Positions 1 to 7,692 are shown, numbered from the stretch's first letter. The stretch is DNA of 16,203 nucleotides from Synergistaceae bacterium (GCA_012513245.1 JAAZCN010000101.1:1-16203), one strand, 5' to 3'. Program-made: numbers and translations. The notes: generated from the letters alone by a model not told the origin.

Positions 1-16
1 GGGAATCCAGCGGCTT

Positions 17-39
17 AGGTTTAAAGGTTTTTTAGGTTT
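17..39 (+). repeat. three copies of AGGTTT at 8-9 bp spacing
   Basis: AGGTTT occurs at 17-22, 25-30 and 34-39. The copies are separated by short A/T-rich spacers. They sit next to a second, unrelated repeat cluster at 51-94, giving about 80 bp of unusual simple structure. Function is unknown. Confidence 0.6.
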
Positions 40-50
40 CACGACTGCTC

Positions 51-94
51 GCCTATTGCTTGCCCACGCTTGCCAATTGCTTGCCAGTCTTGAC
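51..94 (+). repeat. CTTGCC direct-repeat cluster, roughly helically phased
   Basis: CTTGCC occurs at 59-64, 69-74 and 80-85, followed by a variant CTTGAC at 89-94. Start-to-start spacing is 10, 11 and 9 bp, close to one DNA turn. A longer unit is also visible: the 14-mers at 51-64 and 72-85 are identical except for one base, 21 bp apart. The spacing would place all copies on one DNA face, as seen with iterated regulator-binding sites. It could equally be slippage-derived repetition at the end of an upstream gene. Confidence 0.6.
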
Positions 95-118
95 AACGGC
101 TTCACGCGACCGTATTTG
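90..118 (+). promoter_or_regulatory. weak candidate sigma-70-type promoter for the hydrolase/addBA set
   Basis: TTGACA at 90-95 is a perfect -35 hexamer. At a 17-bp spacer the matching position at 113-118 is TATTTG, a poor -10 that lacks the conserved final T. The element lies about 60 bp upstream of the start codon at 178, a plausible distance. The -35 overlaps the last CTTG repeat, so a repeat-binding protein would compete with polymerase. The poor -10 keeps this call weak, and transcription may instead enter from further upstream. Confidence 0.25.
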
Positions 119-148
119 TCGCAGTTCCACAATCATCTAGAGGTGGAA
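106..148 (+). repeat. two adjacent perfect inverted repeats in the leader
   Basis: GCGAC (106-110) pairs with GTCGC (118-122) around a 7-nt loop. TTCCAC (125-130) pairs with GTGGAA (143-148) around a 12-nt loop. Neither is followed by a T run, so neither is an intrinsic terminator. The second stem holds an SD-like GAGGTGG (140-146). A short frame TTG-AGT-AAA-TAA (152-163) follows, and its stop abuts the SD of the next gene. Possible roles are an operator or an RNA hairpin affecting translation, but no function is shown. Confidence 0.35.
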
Positions 149-177
149 AAGTTGAGTAAATAAAGGGGGAGTTCCGG

Positions 178-1098
178 ATGAACACAAAAGAGATCATCAA
201 AGGTCTGACAGAGATCATACTGCCTGTTCCGAGGGGCGGTTTTGAATCATTTATTATCGGCTGGCATATTGATGACAAAACGAGAGGAAGGACGATCCTG
301 ATGGAGACAGGGCCGGCCTCTTCGGTACCACAGCTTGTCGAGGATCTTAAGCATATAAAAGCCGGTGAGCCCGACTATCTTCTTTACACGCACATACATC
401 TGGATCATTCGGGAGGTGCAGGACAGTTCCATCAAAAATTTCCCGGCACAAAGATCATTGCGCCCATAAAGGGACGCCCGCACCTTATCGACCCGACAAG
501 GCTGGTCGAGGGAAGCAGGGAGAACCTCGGAGACCTGTGCGATGTTTACGGAATGCCGGTACCTCTGCCGGAAGAGGCGCTTGCTGACCCGGATATTGAG
601 CTGGATGGACTTCAGATAATCGATACACCGGGACATGCTCCGCATCACAGCTCCTATCTGTACGAATTGAACGGCACGAGGATACTGTTTCCGGGAGAGG
701 CTGCAGGCTGTTATTTTGAGCTTCCCGACGGATCAGTATTTATGAGGCCGGCGACTCCGCATAAATTTTTCTATGAGACTGCAATGGAGTCCCTCCGGAA
801 GCTCATAGATCTTGGTGACGTGGATCTCATTTGTTATCCGCATTCCGGCTGTAGCCGCGATCCGAAGGGACTTCTTGCGATGGCAGAAAAACAGATGGCT
901 TTCTGGAAAGATATTATTTCAGCACTCCCGGCTGATGCCGATACGGAAGACGGAGTCAACGCACTGCTTAAGCATGATCCTGTGCTTGCGCAGATCGGCA
1001 AGATGTCTGAAAAGGACAGAGGAAGAGAGGCATTTTTCCTGCGTCAGAGTGTAGACGGATATCTTGGGTATGTGAGAAGAAATGCCCATAACAGTTGA
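178..1098 (+). CDS. MBL-fold (metallo-beta-lactamase superfamily) metallohydrolase
   Basis: A 306-residue cytoplasmic protein with no signal peptide or membrane segment. Superfamily metal-binding motifs are visible: THIHLDH (H72, H74, D76, H77), TPGH (H153) and PHSG (H222), enough for a dinuclear metal site. The position usually held by the bridging Asp (in a GD motif) is Glu here, E174 in FPGEAAG. About 80 mostly helical residues follow H222 and look like a small C-terminal domain. The substrate cannot be assigned: relatives include glyoxalase II-like, lactonase-like and flavin-linked enzymes, and no flavodoxin or rubredoxin domain is fused here. The ATG at 178 has a good SD, AAAGGGGGA (162-170), 7 nt upstream. 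The stop overlaps the next gene by 17 nt, suggesting co-transcription with the DNA-repair pair, though a shared function is only inferred. Confidence 0.88.
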   Translation: MNTKEIIKGLTEIILPVPRGGFESFIIGWHIDDKTRGRTILMETGPASSVPQLVEDLKHIKAGEPDYLLYTHIHLDHSGGAGQFHQKFPGTKIIAPIKGRPHLIDPTRLVEGSRENLGDLCDVYGMPVPLPEEALADPDIELDGLQIIDTPGHAPHHSSYLYELNGTRILFPGEAAGCYFELPDGSVFMRPATPHKFFYETAMESLRKLIDLGDVDLICYPHSGCSRDPKGLLAMAEKQMAFWKDIISALPADADTEDGVNALLKHDPVLAQIGKMSEKDRGREAFFLRQSVDGYLGYVRRNAHNS

Positions 1099-3958
1099 AA
1101 CTTATTACAACATATCAGAGAAAGAGGAGAGGCTTTCCCAGCTCTATAAGGATGGCGGCAACAAGACTGTCTTTATAGTCCCGTCAGGGCTGGATAAAGA
1201 TGCAATCCTGCATCTTATTTCTCGAAAGGGTTCATTTTTCGGCGCCAGACCGAATATATGGACGTGGAGCGACCTCTACCGGGAGGTTTCCCAGATGTCA
1301 CAATCCAAGCCAAAGCGTGTAATTGACCCGCCGGACCATGACCTGATAATCTCTTTTATACTGAAAAAGTTTTTAGAAGAAGAGGGAGACCTTAGAAAAG
1401 ATCTGCCCGAAGGAGTCTTTCACAGGGGATTTTCCGAGGTTCTGGGCAACAACATAAGAGAGCTGCTGACAGAGGATATAACCCCCAATGATCTAAGGGA
1501 AAGGCTTTTTGAAGAAAACGGTCCGCCGGAAGCATCTCCGGGATATATACTTCTGAGACTCTACTCAGATTATCTTGGATACCTCAAAGAAAACAGTATA
1601 GCGGACAGTGCGCAAATAGCTTCTCTGATAAGAGAATGCCTGTGTACTGAAGCATCTATTAAGGCTGTCTCAGATCTCACCTTTGTGTTGGTCGGTTTTC
1701 TTACTTTCACCGGAAGCCAGTCAAAACTCGTTAAAAAACTTCAGGAAGTTGCTAATACAGTATTTTTACTGCCCGAAACAGGGCTGGATCTATTGCATGA
1801 TTCGATTGTACAGATCGGGTCGGAGTACAAGGACAGGCCTAAGTGGCATTCGAAGATCGTTGAATTGAAAGCAGGAGACTGCCAGCTTCAGTTTGATGCC
1901 ATAGCAAGAGAGACAGCGCTCTGGGCTCATAATACGGGTGCTTTTTCTGTGCTGGGAGCTATGGATGATTTTGGTGATATCGGAATAATGGTGCCAGGCC
2001 GGCACCTCTCCTTGATCGAAAATTCTCTTCAGAGATATAAGATCCCTTTTAATGTTCAGGTCAGGGGCACTGTTGCTGATACATTAATGGGAGAGTTGCC
2101 CAAAATAATTTGGGACGCCTTTGTTTCCGGCTGGGAGAGCGAGAGCACGGCATTTTTGCTTGCTAGCCCGCTCTTAAGATCTCCCGGTTTTGACCTTTCA
2201 TCATCCCTCTCTGCTTTTCCGGAGGGCAGCAAAGCCTGGAAGACTCTCCTCAAAGGGAAGTCGCTGGAGGCTTTTACAAGTCTGGAAAAGCTCTGCAGAC
2301 AGTTTTCAGCAGGGGGGACCCCTCCGGAGATACTGAAGATATGGCTTGATTTTATCAATGGTCTTGATCTCCGGGATGTATTAGGAAGCCTTGTTGAGAA
2401 CACGCCGAGTCTGGACGAAATTTTAAAAGACACCTCATCTTCGGCCAAAGAGCTGGAGAAAAAAATAGAGATACTGGAAGACTTAAGCAAGGATATCGGA
2501 CCTGCTTCAAAGGTGCTTCTGGAAAACTCAGAGGCAGTCAACTACATTACTGAATGGGGAAAGAGCTCCACTCTTCCGATAAGGCTGCCGCAAAGCCGTT
2601 CATTGACAGTCTATTCCGGTATTCCCCCCGTCCTTACTACGCATAGATACTGGATAATGGCTGATGCCGACTACAACACATGGCCGGGAAAGCTCAGGGA
2701 ATCACCTCTTTTTGATAATGAAAGCAAAAACAAATTTAATAATAATATCCCTTCTGACGACGGTGCCGGAGGGAATTACCCTCATATTCCCGAGCTGCAC
2801 GAAGAAAGGGAACAGAAGGAGGCACTGTTCAGGAGACTTATCGCAACATCTCTTGAAGGGACAGTAATATCCCGATCTCTTACGGACCAGAGGGGGCGCC
2901 CCATCGGAGGGTCGCAATTTATAGATCCTCTGTTTGTGTCTCAAAATGGTCCGGGCAGTTGGGAAAGAGTGGGAAACGTTGAATATAAGCCATCTGACGC
3001 CATCCCCTCTGACGGAACGTTATGGTTTTGCGGTGCGGAAATTCCTCTTTCTGCTGAAAAAACAGACAGGGGCGATTTTCCAAGGAAGGGAGATGGACCG
3101 GCATCTGACGTTCTTACTGTATCGTTAAGCAATATCGACGAATGGAAGGAATGTCCCTACAGATATTGGTGCAGGAAAAACATAAAACTCCCGGATCACG
3201 ACAGAAAACTTTTTGATTCGCTGAGGGCCGGTTCTCTTCTTCATGCTATATGGGAGCGTTCCTGGAGAGAGTATCTTTCTTCGCCGAGAAGCTTTATTCT
3301 GCTTTCAAAAAATGAGTGGAAGAAAGCATCATCTGACTATTATCCCGAACTGCTGACTGACCCAAGGCTGGGAAGACATGCTGACAGACTGATGAAGCAG
3401 ATGGGTTCGGTAGCGGAACTTCTCGACGGTATCGAATCCTCCGGGGAGCTCAAAAAAAGAACAGGAACGGAACTTGAATACAAACTTCCCGAATACGAGA
3501 TAGATGGCGTCATATTCAGAGGACGCGCGGACAGGGTGGATTTTTTCGACGATGGTTTTGTCGTGATCGACTACAAGTCCAACAGGTCGAATGACCATCG
3601 AAACGAACTGCAGCTTGCGGCCTATTCTGTGATAATCAACAAAACTACGGGAGCACGGCCTCTTGGTTATGGGTGGATCGGACACAGGGACGCCTCTTTT
3701 TACGGGTATTTTGCAACTGATGGGCTGAGGCAGGCTTACCTCTCTTCAAAACCGAGAAAGGGCATTGAGGATTTTCTTGTTCTTGCCGAAAGTACGATGA
3801 AAGAAATGGCAGATTCAATAAAGACAAATATGTTCCCGGCAAAATATGATTCCTCCATGTGCAGGTTCTGTGAATTCTTTGTTATATGCCGAAAAAGAGA
3901 AGGATACAGAGAAGATCCTGAGAATGAAGATGTCAGGGGGTATGAGGATGATTTCTGA
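1082..3958 (+). CDS. addB: AddB-like PD-(D/E)XK nuclease, predicted Fe-S protein (helicase-nuclease B subunit)
   Basis: A 958-residue protein, shorter than typical AddB or RexB (about 1100-1170). The C-terminal third carries a RecB-family nuclease: H721 in LLHAIWE, GRADRVD (814-820, with D817), VIDYK (D830, K832) and QLAAY (844-848). Cysteines bracket it: C691 in ECPYRYW and C927, C930, C936 in a C-x2-C-x5-C arrangement, the pattern that holds a 4Fe-4S cluster in AddB. The N-terminal part resembles the AddB inactivated helicase region. No Walker A loop is visible where AddB usually has one near the N terminus: the strand FIVPSG runs into LDKDAIL. The expected role is to pair with the downstream AddA-like protein, cut one strand during end resection and possibly recognise Chi-like sites. 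The ATG at 1082 overlaps the previous gene by 17 nt and lacks a strong SD, so translation is probably coupled. Confidence 0.8.
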   Translation: MPITVETYYNISEKEERLSQLYKDGGNKTVFIVPSGLDKDAILHLISRKGSFFGARPNIWTWSDLYREVSQMSQSKPKRVIDPPDHDLIISFILKKFLEEEGDLRKDLPEGVFHRGFSEVLGNNIRELLTEDITPNDLRERLFEENGPPEASPGYILLRLYSDYLGYLKENSIADSAQIASLIRECLCTEASIKAVSDLTFVLVGFLTFTGSQSKLVKKLQEVANTVFLLPETGLDLLHDSIVQIGSEYKDRPKWHSKIVELKAGDCQLQFDAIARETALWAHNTGAFSVLGAMDDFGDIGIMVPGRHLSLIENSLQRYKIPFNVQVRGTVADTLMGELPKIIWDAFVSGWESESTAFLLASPLLRSPGFDLSSSLSAFPEGSKAWKTLLKGKSLEAFTSLEKLCRQFSAGGTPPEILKIWLDFINGLDLRDVLGSLVENTPSLDEILKDTSSSAKELEKKIEILEDLSKDIGPASKVLLENSEAVNYITEWGKSSTLPIRLPQSRSLTVYSGIPPVLTTHRYWIMADADYNTWPGKLRESPLFDNESKNKFNNNIPSDDGAGGNYPHIPELHEEREQKEALFRRLIATSLEGTVISRSLTDQRGRPIGGSQFIDPLFVSQNGPGSWERVGNVEYKPSDAIPSDGTLWFCGAEIPLSAEKTDRGDFPRKGDGPASDVLTVSLSNIDEWKECPYRYWCRKNIKLPDHDRKLFDSLRAGSLLHAIWERSWREYLSSPRSFILLSKNEWKKASSDYYPELLTDPRLGRHADRLMKQMGSVAELLDGIESSGELKKRTGTELEYKLPEYEIDGVIFRGRADRVDFFDDGFVVIDYKSNRSNDHRNELQLAAYSVIINKTTGARPLGYGWIGHRDASFYGYFATDGLRQAYLSSKPRKGIEDFLVLAESTMKEMADSIKTNMFPAKYDSSMCRFCEFFVICRKREGYREDPENEDVRGYEDDF
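3935..3940 (+). promoter_or_regulatory. ribosome binding site that sets the addA-like start at 3948
   Basis: AGGGGG at 3935-3940 lies 7 nt before the ATG at 3948. In-frame ATGs also occur at 3846, 3930 and 3942. The first would add about 34 residues encoded over the AddB cysteine motif, and 3942 is too close to the SD. The start at 3948 gives an 11-nt overlap with the upstream gene and places the conserved Q-motif glutamine about 20 residues in. Confidence 0.65.
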
Positions 3959-6900
3959 GACAGAAGATCTTCTTTCCACCATGTACGGTAACCTGGAGGG
4001 ACTGCCCGAGCAGTTAGATGCGGTTACAAGTCTGAGCCCGCTTACGGTAGTCAGCGCAGGAGCGGGTACAGGTAAGACCCAGACACTTTCCCAGCGTTTT
4101 GCATGGTTATTGGCGAGAGACAGTGAATGCAGAGTAGACCAGATCCTGGTTCTGACATTTACCGAAAAAGCGGCAAGAGAAATGCATGAGAGGATAAAAA
4201 AAACTTTAGTCAAATGGCATAGTATGTCGGAGAGGGACCTTCCTCACCTTTCAAAAAGCATCCAGAGGATCGATGACGCATATATTTCGACGATCCACTC
4301 TTTTGCAATGAAAATAATAAGGGAATCGGGTCTCGTTCTTAACATCGACCCGCGCTCTTCGATAGTATCGAAACCGGAGGAAGATCTTTGGTGGAAGACC
4401 TTTTCGGAGATCATAGGCACGCTCTCTCTTAACAAGATAACGAAGATAGTTCCTGAAAAGTGGGAAGAGCGAGCTGAGAGCCTTTTCAATGAGGAATATT
4501 TCAAGGACTTTGTAAACTTCTACAGCCCGGAAAAACTGGCAGAAATATCCAAAAATGCCTCCGAGAAACTAGGCAGTTTCGGCAGGACTCCCGATGATCT
4601 GTGGGATCAGTCGATGGACGAACTGCTCGCAGATGTTGAGAGCAGGGATCAGATATATTCAGAGATATGGGAGACATGGCAGAATACAGTTTTTCCGGCG
4701 ATAAGGAACGAGCTAAGGGAAAAGCCGGGTAAGAGCCTGACAAGACTTAGCGAAATAGAGTATGAGTATTGCGAAGTTAAGCATGACAAGGAAACCTGCA
4801 GGAGCTTCGCTCACGTTCTTATAGAAGAGGGAATATCCGACCTCAGGGGATTTAAAAAAATAGCAGCATCTATCAAAGAGGTTCTGGGGCTCTCGTTAAA
4901 GGACTGGCGGGATGAGAAGAAGAGAGAGTTTGCAATGGCTCAGCCTCCCTCTGAGGGTGAAATGATGCTGCTGAGGTTGTTCTGCCGTACAAGTGCCCTC
5001 GGCTGGCAGTGCTGGGAATCCAAAAGGCAAAGTGAGGGCATACTCACAAACAATGACCTCATAAAATATGCCGGCGAGGTCCTTAAGAAGAGTCCCGACT
5101 ACGGGAATAAATTCAAACACATACTCGTAGACGAGTTCCAGGATACAGACGGACTGCAGGACTTACTTCTTAAAGGAATTTGGAAAGAAGATGTCAACAC
5201 GCTTTTTATAGTGGGCGATATCAAGCAGTCCATTTACCGTTTCCGTCACGCCAACTTAAAGATTTTCCAGGAATACATAGATAAAGCCAGGCGCCCGGAC
5301 GGGAGCTGCTGCAAATATATAACGCTGGATAAAAGCTTCAGGACAAGGGATAAACTTGTCGAAAAGATCAACTCTGTCTTCGGTTCGGTATGGGCTGAAG
5401 GAATAGAAAAAGGATCATCGATGGAATATGAACCGTTGAGTTCTCCCTCATCTGAGAAATGGTGGAAAGAGAGAAATGACAACCCGATCACCCCGGAGTT
5501 TGAGATCCTGATCTCAATGCAAAAAAGAAGTTTTGATGAGGAAAAGAATAAATATATCAGAGAAGAAATGACCTTTGACTCAAGGGTGAGGCTCTACAGG
5601 GAACTGGCAGCAAATATCAAAGAGACCCATGGAGCAGGAAAACTTATATGGGACAAAAAGATAGAGGAAGAGGATAAGTTCAGACCGGTAAAATGGAACG
5701 ATTTTGCTCTTCTGGTCCCCAAAAGGACCGTTTATGATGCAATAGAAGAAGCTTTTGATTTAGAAAACATACCTTATGTTCTCTGTACGCGGAGGGATTA
5801 CTTTACCAGAGGAGAGATCGCAGATCTGGTAAATTTGATATCCCTTTTGGCAGAGCCGCAGGATCCGTCCTATCTTGCGGGCTGGATGGCCTCTCCTCTT
5901 AGCGGGATGCCTCCGGGGCTTGCGGAAGAACTGCTGGGGAGGACACAGATAAAGGCTGGCAGCGAAGACTCCGTCCGACTCGACGATATTCTAAGAAATG
6001 AATATCCGACGTTTAGTACTTATCTGGAAGAGATGAAGATAAAGGCTGATCTAAGAGGTGTTTCAGCCATAATAAGGGAACTGCTCTGTTCGCCTGAATT
6101 TTTGACTTCATATGAGCCGGAACAGAGGCGCCGTGTAAGAGCCAACATCTCATATATGGCAGAGATAGCATCTGAGTACGAGGTTTCGCAGGGACGTTCT
6201 CTTGCGGGATGCGCCGAATATATGCGCTTTGCTGTAAAAGAATCGAAGCAGCAGGAGGAACCTGAAATAACGGACGAAGATCACGACGCGGTAAATGTAC
6301 TCACCATACACTCAGCTAAAGGGCTTGAATATCCGGTCGTTGCGCTGGGTGGGACTGAAGATAAAATCAAGAGCCCTCCGTCCATAGACACTTCAGTTAG
6401 ATACGGCGTAGTTGCAAAACAGATGCCCGACTTTCTTAAGGATCCAGCAAAAAAAGAGGAGCTGACGGTTTCCGGTCTGTGGCACGATGAGAGAGAGACT
6501 AAAGCACTGCGTGAAGAGAATGAGCGTTTTTGGTATGTGGCGTCAACGCGGGCCAGGGATAAGCTGATCATATGCGGTCTTACAAAAACCGACGACACTA
6601 ACAGCGAAGTCCCTCCTGCAGATGAAAGTTTCCTGGGTATGATAAGGAACTCACAGGCCGCAGGCGATGAATGGACGTTGTGCTCCGAGGATGATCCGGA
6701 ACATTCACATGAACCCAAAAAGAGAGCAGATAACGGATCAGCAGCAGCTTTCATGCTCTATCCAAAAATAGTGTCTCCTGCAAAGCTTGCTAGATTGTCG
6801 GCATCTGCTTATGCGATGCTTTCATGGTGTCCGACAGCTTACAGAATAGCTTACAGGCAGGGGAGGACTATGCAGTGGACATTGAGGGGAGGCGAAGGAG

Positions 6901-7595
6901 CCGGAGGGTCAGAGTTCGGAAGCCTTGCACACTGGGTGCTTTCGAGGTGGGATTTTTCTTCTGATACTTTGGCAGATTGGCTTCCCGGTGATAAAAATGA
7001 AAGTTTATATGAAGCAGCCTTGAAAAATGTACCTTACGAAATCAGAGGAGAATTTAAATCATCCCTTTCAAGGAGACAGATAAGGGAGATGCTCTCTGAT
7101 TATGCAAAGAGTGAAGAGGGCAAGACTCTATCTGCACTTATAGCGGACAAAGGTTTGAAAAAATTATGGAGAGAGACTCCTTTCAGGGTCCTCGACAGAG
7201 ATCTGCTGATGGTGGGTTCGACAGATATTTTCTGGGAAGAAAAAGATAGCATCCGGCTAAGAGACTGGAAAACGACTTCGGAAGATATTGCGCCGGGCGA
7301 ATATTATGAGGAGCAGCTAAAGTTTTATGCCTATGCCATGCATGTTTTCAGGAAAGAGAAGGGGCTTCCGGAGAAAACAATAGAGATAGGGATCAATTAT
7401 CTGAGAAGTAATTCAGAAAAGAAGAAGATAATTGAAATGTCCGAGGAAATGATCAGGGGTACAGGTGAAAAAATTCATGGTTTAGCTGCTTTGGCACTTT
7501 CAGATATTTTTGAAGCAAGGAGTGAACACTGTTCAGTCTGTCCGTGGGGTGATATTTGTCCAAAAAACATACATAACCCCTGTACAAGTTTTTAA
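3948..7595 (+). CDS. addA: AddA-like UvrD/Rep-family (SF1A) helicase with C-terminal PD-(D/E)XK nuclease and Fe-S-type cysteines
   Basis: About 1215 residues from ATG 3948, the usual AddA length. Helicase motifs appear in order: Q motif (LPEQLDAV), Walker A AGAGTGKT (37-44, K43), motif Ia LTFTEKAAREM, STIHSF, Walker B DEFQD (395-399), motif III VGDIKQSIYRFR (from 422), KSFRT, motif V TIHSAKGLEY (AKG from 790) and motif VI STRAR (866-870). The nuclease domain follows, with H995, D1093, DWK (D1106, K1108) and Q1123. Unlike textbook AddA, this protein also has C961 (SWCPTAY) and C1195, C1198, C1204 in C-x2-C-x5-C, the same layout as its AddB-like partner. It should drive ATP-dependent 3'-5' translocation and unwinding at double-strand breaks to feed RecA. 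It overlaps the upstream gene by 11 nt. AdnA/AdnB-like or other RecB-like naming is possible. Confidence 0.88.
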   Translation: MISETEDLLSTMYGNLEGLPEQLDAVTSLSPLTVVSAGAGTGKTQTLSQRFAWLLARDSECRVDQILVLTFTEKAAREMHERIKKTLVKWHSMSERDLPHLSKSIQRIDDAYISTIHSFAMKIIRESGLVLNIDPRSSIVSKPEEDLWWKTFSEIIGTLSLNKITKIVPEKWEERAESLFNEEYFKDFVNFYSPEKLAEISKNASEKLGSFGRTPDDLWDQSMDELLADVESRDQIYSEIWETWQNTVFPAIRNELREKPGKSLTRLSEIEYEYCEVKHDKETCRSFAHVLIEEGISDLRGFKKIAASIKEVLGLSLKDWRDEKKREFAMAQPPSEGEMMLLRLFCRTSALGWQCWESKRQSEGILTNNDLIKYAGEVLKKSPDYGNKFKHILVDEFQDTDGLQDLLLKGIWKEDVNTLFIVGDIKQSIYRFRHANLKIFQEYIDKARRPDGSCCKYITLDKSFRTRDKLVEKINSVFGSVWAEGIEKGSSMEYEPLSSPSSEKWWKERNDNPITPEFEILISMQKRSFDEEKNKYIREEMTFDSRVRLYRELAANIKETHGAGKLIWDKKIEEEDKFRPVKWNDFALLVPKRTVYDAIEEAFDLENIPYVLCTRRDYFTRGEIADLVNLISLLAEPQDPSYLAGWMASPLSGMPPGLAEELLGRTQIKAGSEDSVRLDDILRNEYPTFSTYLEEMKIKADLRGVSAIIRELLCSPEFLTSYEPEQRRRVRANISYMAEIASEYEVSQGRSLAGCAEYMRFAVKESKQQEEPEITDEDHDAVNVLTIHSAKGLEYPVVALGGTEDKIKSPPSIDTSVRYGVVAKQMPDFLKDPAKKEELTVSGLWHDERETKALREENERFWYVASTRARDKLIICGLTKTDDTNSEVPPADESFLGMIRNSQAAGDEWTLCSEDDPEHSHEPKKRADNGSAAAFMLYPKIVSPAKLARLSASAYAMLSWCPTAYRIAYRQGRTMQWTLRGGEGAGGSEFGSLAHWVLSRWDFSSDTLADWLPGDKNESLYEAALKNVPYEIRGEFKSSLSRRQIREMLSDYAKSEEGKTLSALIADKGLKKLWRETPFRVLDRDLLMVGSTDIFWEEKDSIRLRDWKTTSEDIAPGEYYEEQLKFYAYAMHVFRKEKGLPEKTIEIGINYLRSNSEKKKIIEMSEEMIRGTGEKIHGLAALALSDIFEARSEHCSVCPWGDICPKNIHNPCTSF

Positions 7596-7615
7596 TTTAA
7601 CCCAATGTGTGAAAA

Positions 7616-7644
7616 TTGACGCAATTAATCGTAGAGGTTAAAAT
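7616..7644 (+). promoter_or_regulatory. predicted sigma-70-type promoter of the V/A-ATPase operon
   Basis: TTGACG at 7616-7621 and TAAAAT at 7639-7644 are separated by exactly 17 bp. Each hexamer is one base from consensus. Transcription would begin near 7651, giving a leader of about 47 nt before the start codon at 7698. It lies in the only sizeable gap between the repair genes and the ATPase genes, where a new transcription unit is expected. No convincing terminator separates the two sets, so read-through is also likely. Confidence 0.7.
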
Positions 7645-7646
7645 CA

Positions 7647-7663
7647 CTTGGTATTTGTCCAAG
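7647..7663 (+). repeat. short inverted repeat at the predicted ATPase transcription start
   Basis: CTTGG (7647-7651) and CCAAG (7659-7663) flank a 7-nt spacer, TATTTGT. The repeat spans the predicted +1 region. It could be an operator or a small 5' mRNA hairpin. Five base pairs is little, and chance is possible. Confidence 0.3.
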
Positions 7664-7682
7664 AAAGACCCATGAATTATGA

Positions 7683-7692
7683 GGGGAGGTGA
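7683..7692 (+). promoter_or_regulatory. strong SD that selects the TTG start at 7698
   Basis: GGGGAGGTGA at 7683-7692 matches the 16S anti-SD very well. GTG at 7689 lies inside it and TTG at 7695 is too close. TTG at 7698, 8 nt after GGAGG (7685-7689), is best placed. A weak start codon after a very strong SD may tune expression of the stalk subunit. Confidence 0.6.

Larger units (their letters stand above)
2..163 (+). other. possible 3' tail of an unidentified upstream reading frame (left-truncated)
   Basis: One frame is open from the left edge to a TAA at 161-163, about 53 codons without a start that must lie inside the window. The predicted tail ends in residues FHNHLEVEKLSK, which looks protein-like. 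The middle of the frame is translated from short repeats and is leucine/alanine-rich. I recognise no family. The stop sits next to the SD of the following gene, as expected for a preceding gene in an operon. A frame this long can also arise by chance and repeats bias it, so this is a weak call. The same bases may simply be non-coding leader. Confidence 0.2.

Noticed and set aside
2056..2541. Long minus-strand open frame within the addB-like gene
   Set aside because: It is serine-rich, has no recognised motif, and lies opposite a well-supported gene; it is a codon-bias shadow.
3846..3947. N-terminal extension of the addA-like protein from ATG 3846
   Set aside because: It would be translated from the AddB cysteine-motif region in another frame, has no convincing SD, and adds residues not expected before the Q motif. 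The SD at 3935-3940 supports 3948.
7562..7594. Possible intrinsic terminator at the end of the addA-like gene (AAAAAC/GTTTTT and TACA/TGTA pairing)
   Set aside because: The stem is A/T-dominated and interrupted by unpaired bases, the T run is part of the stem, and it lies within the coding sequence. Too weak to call.
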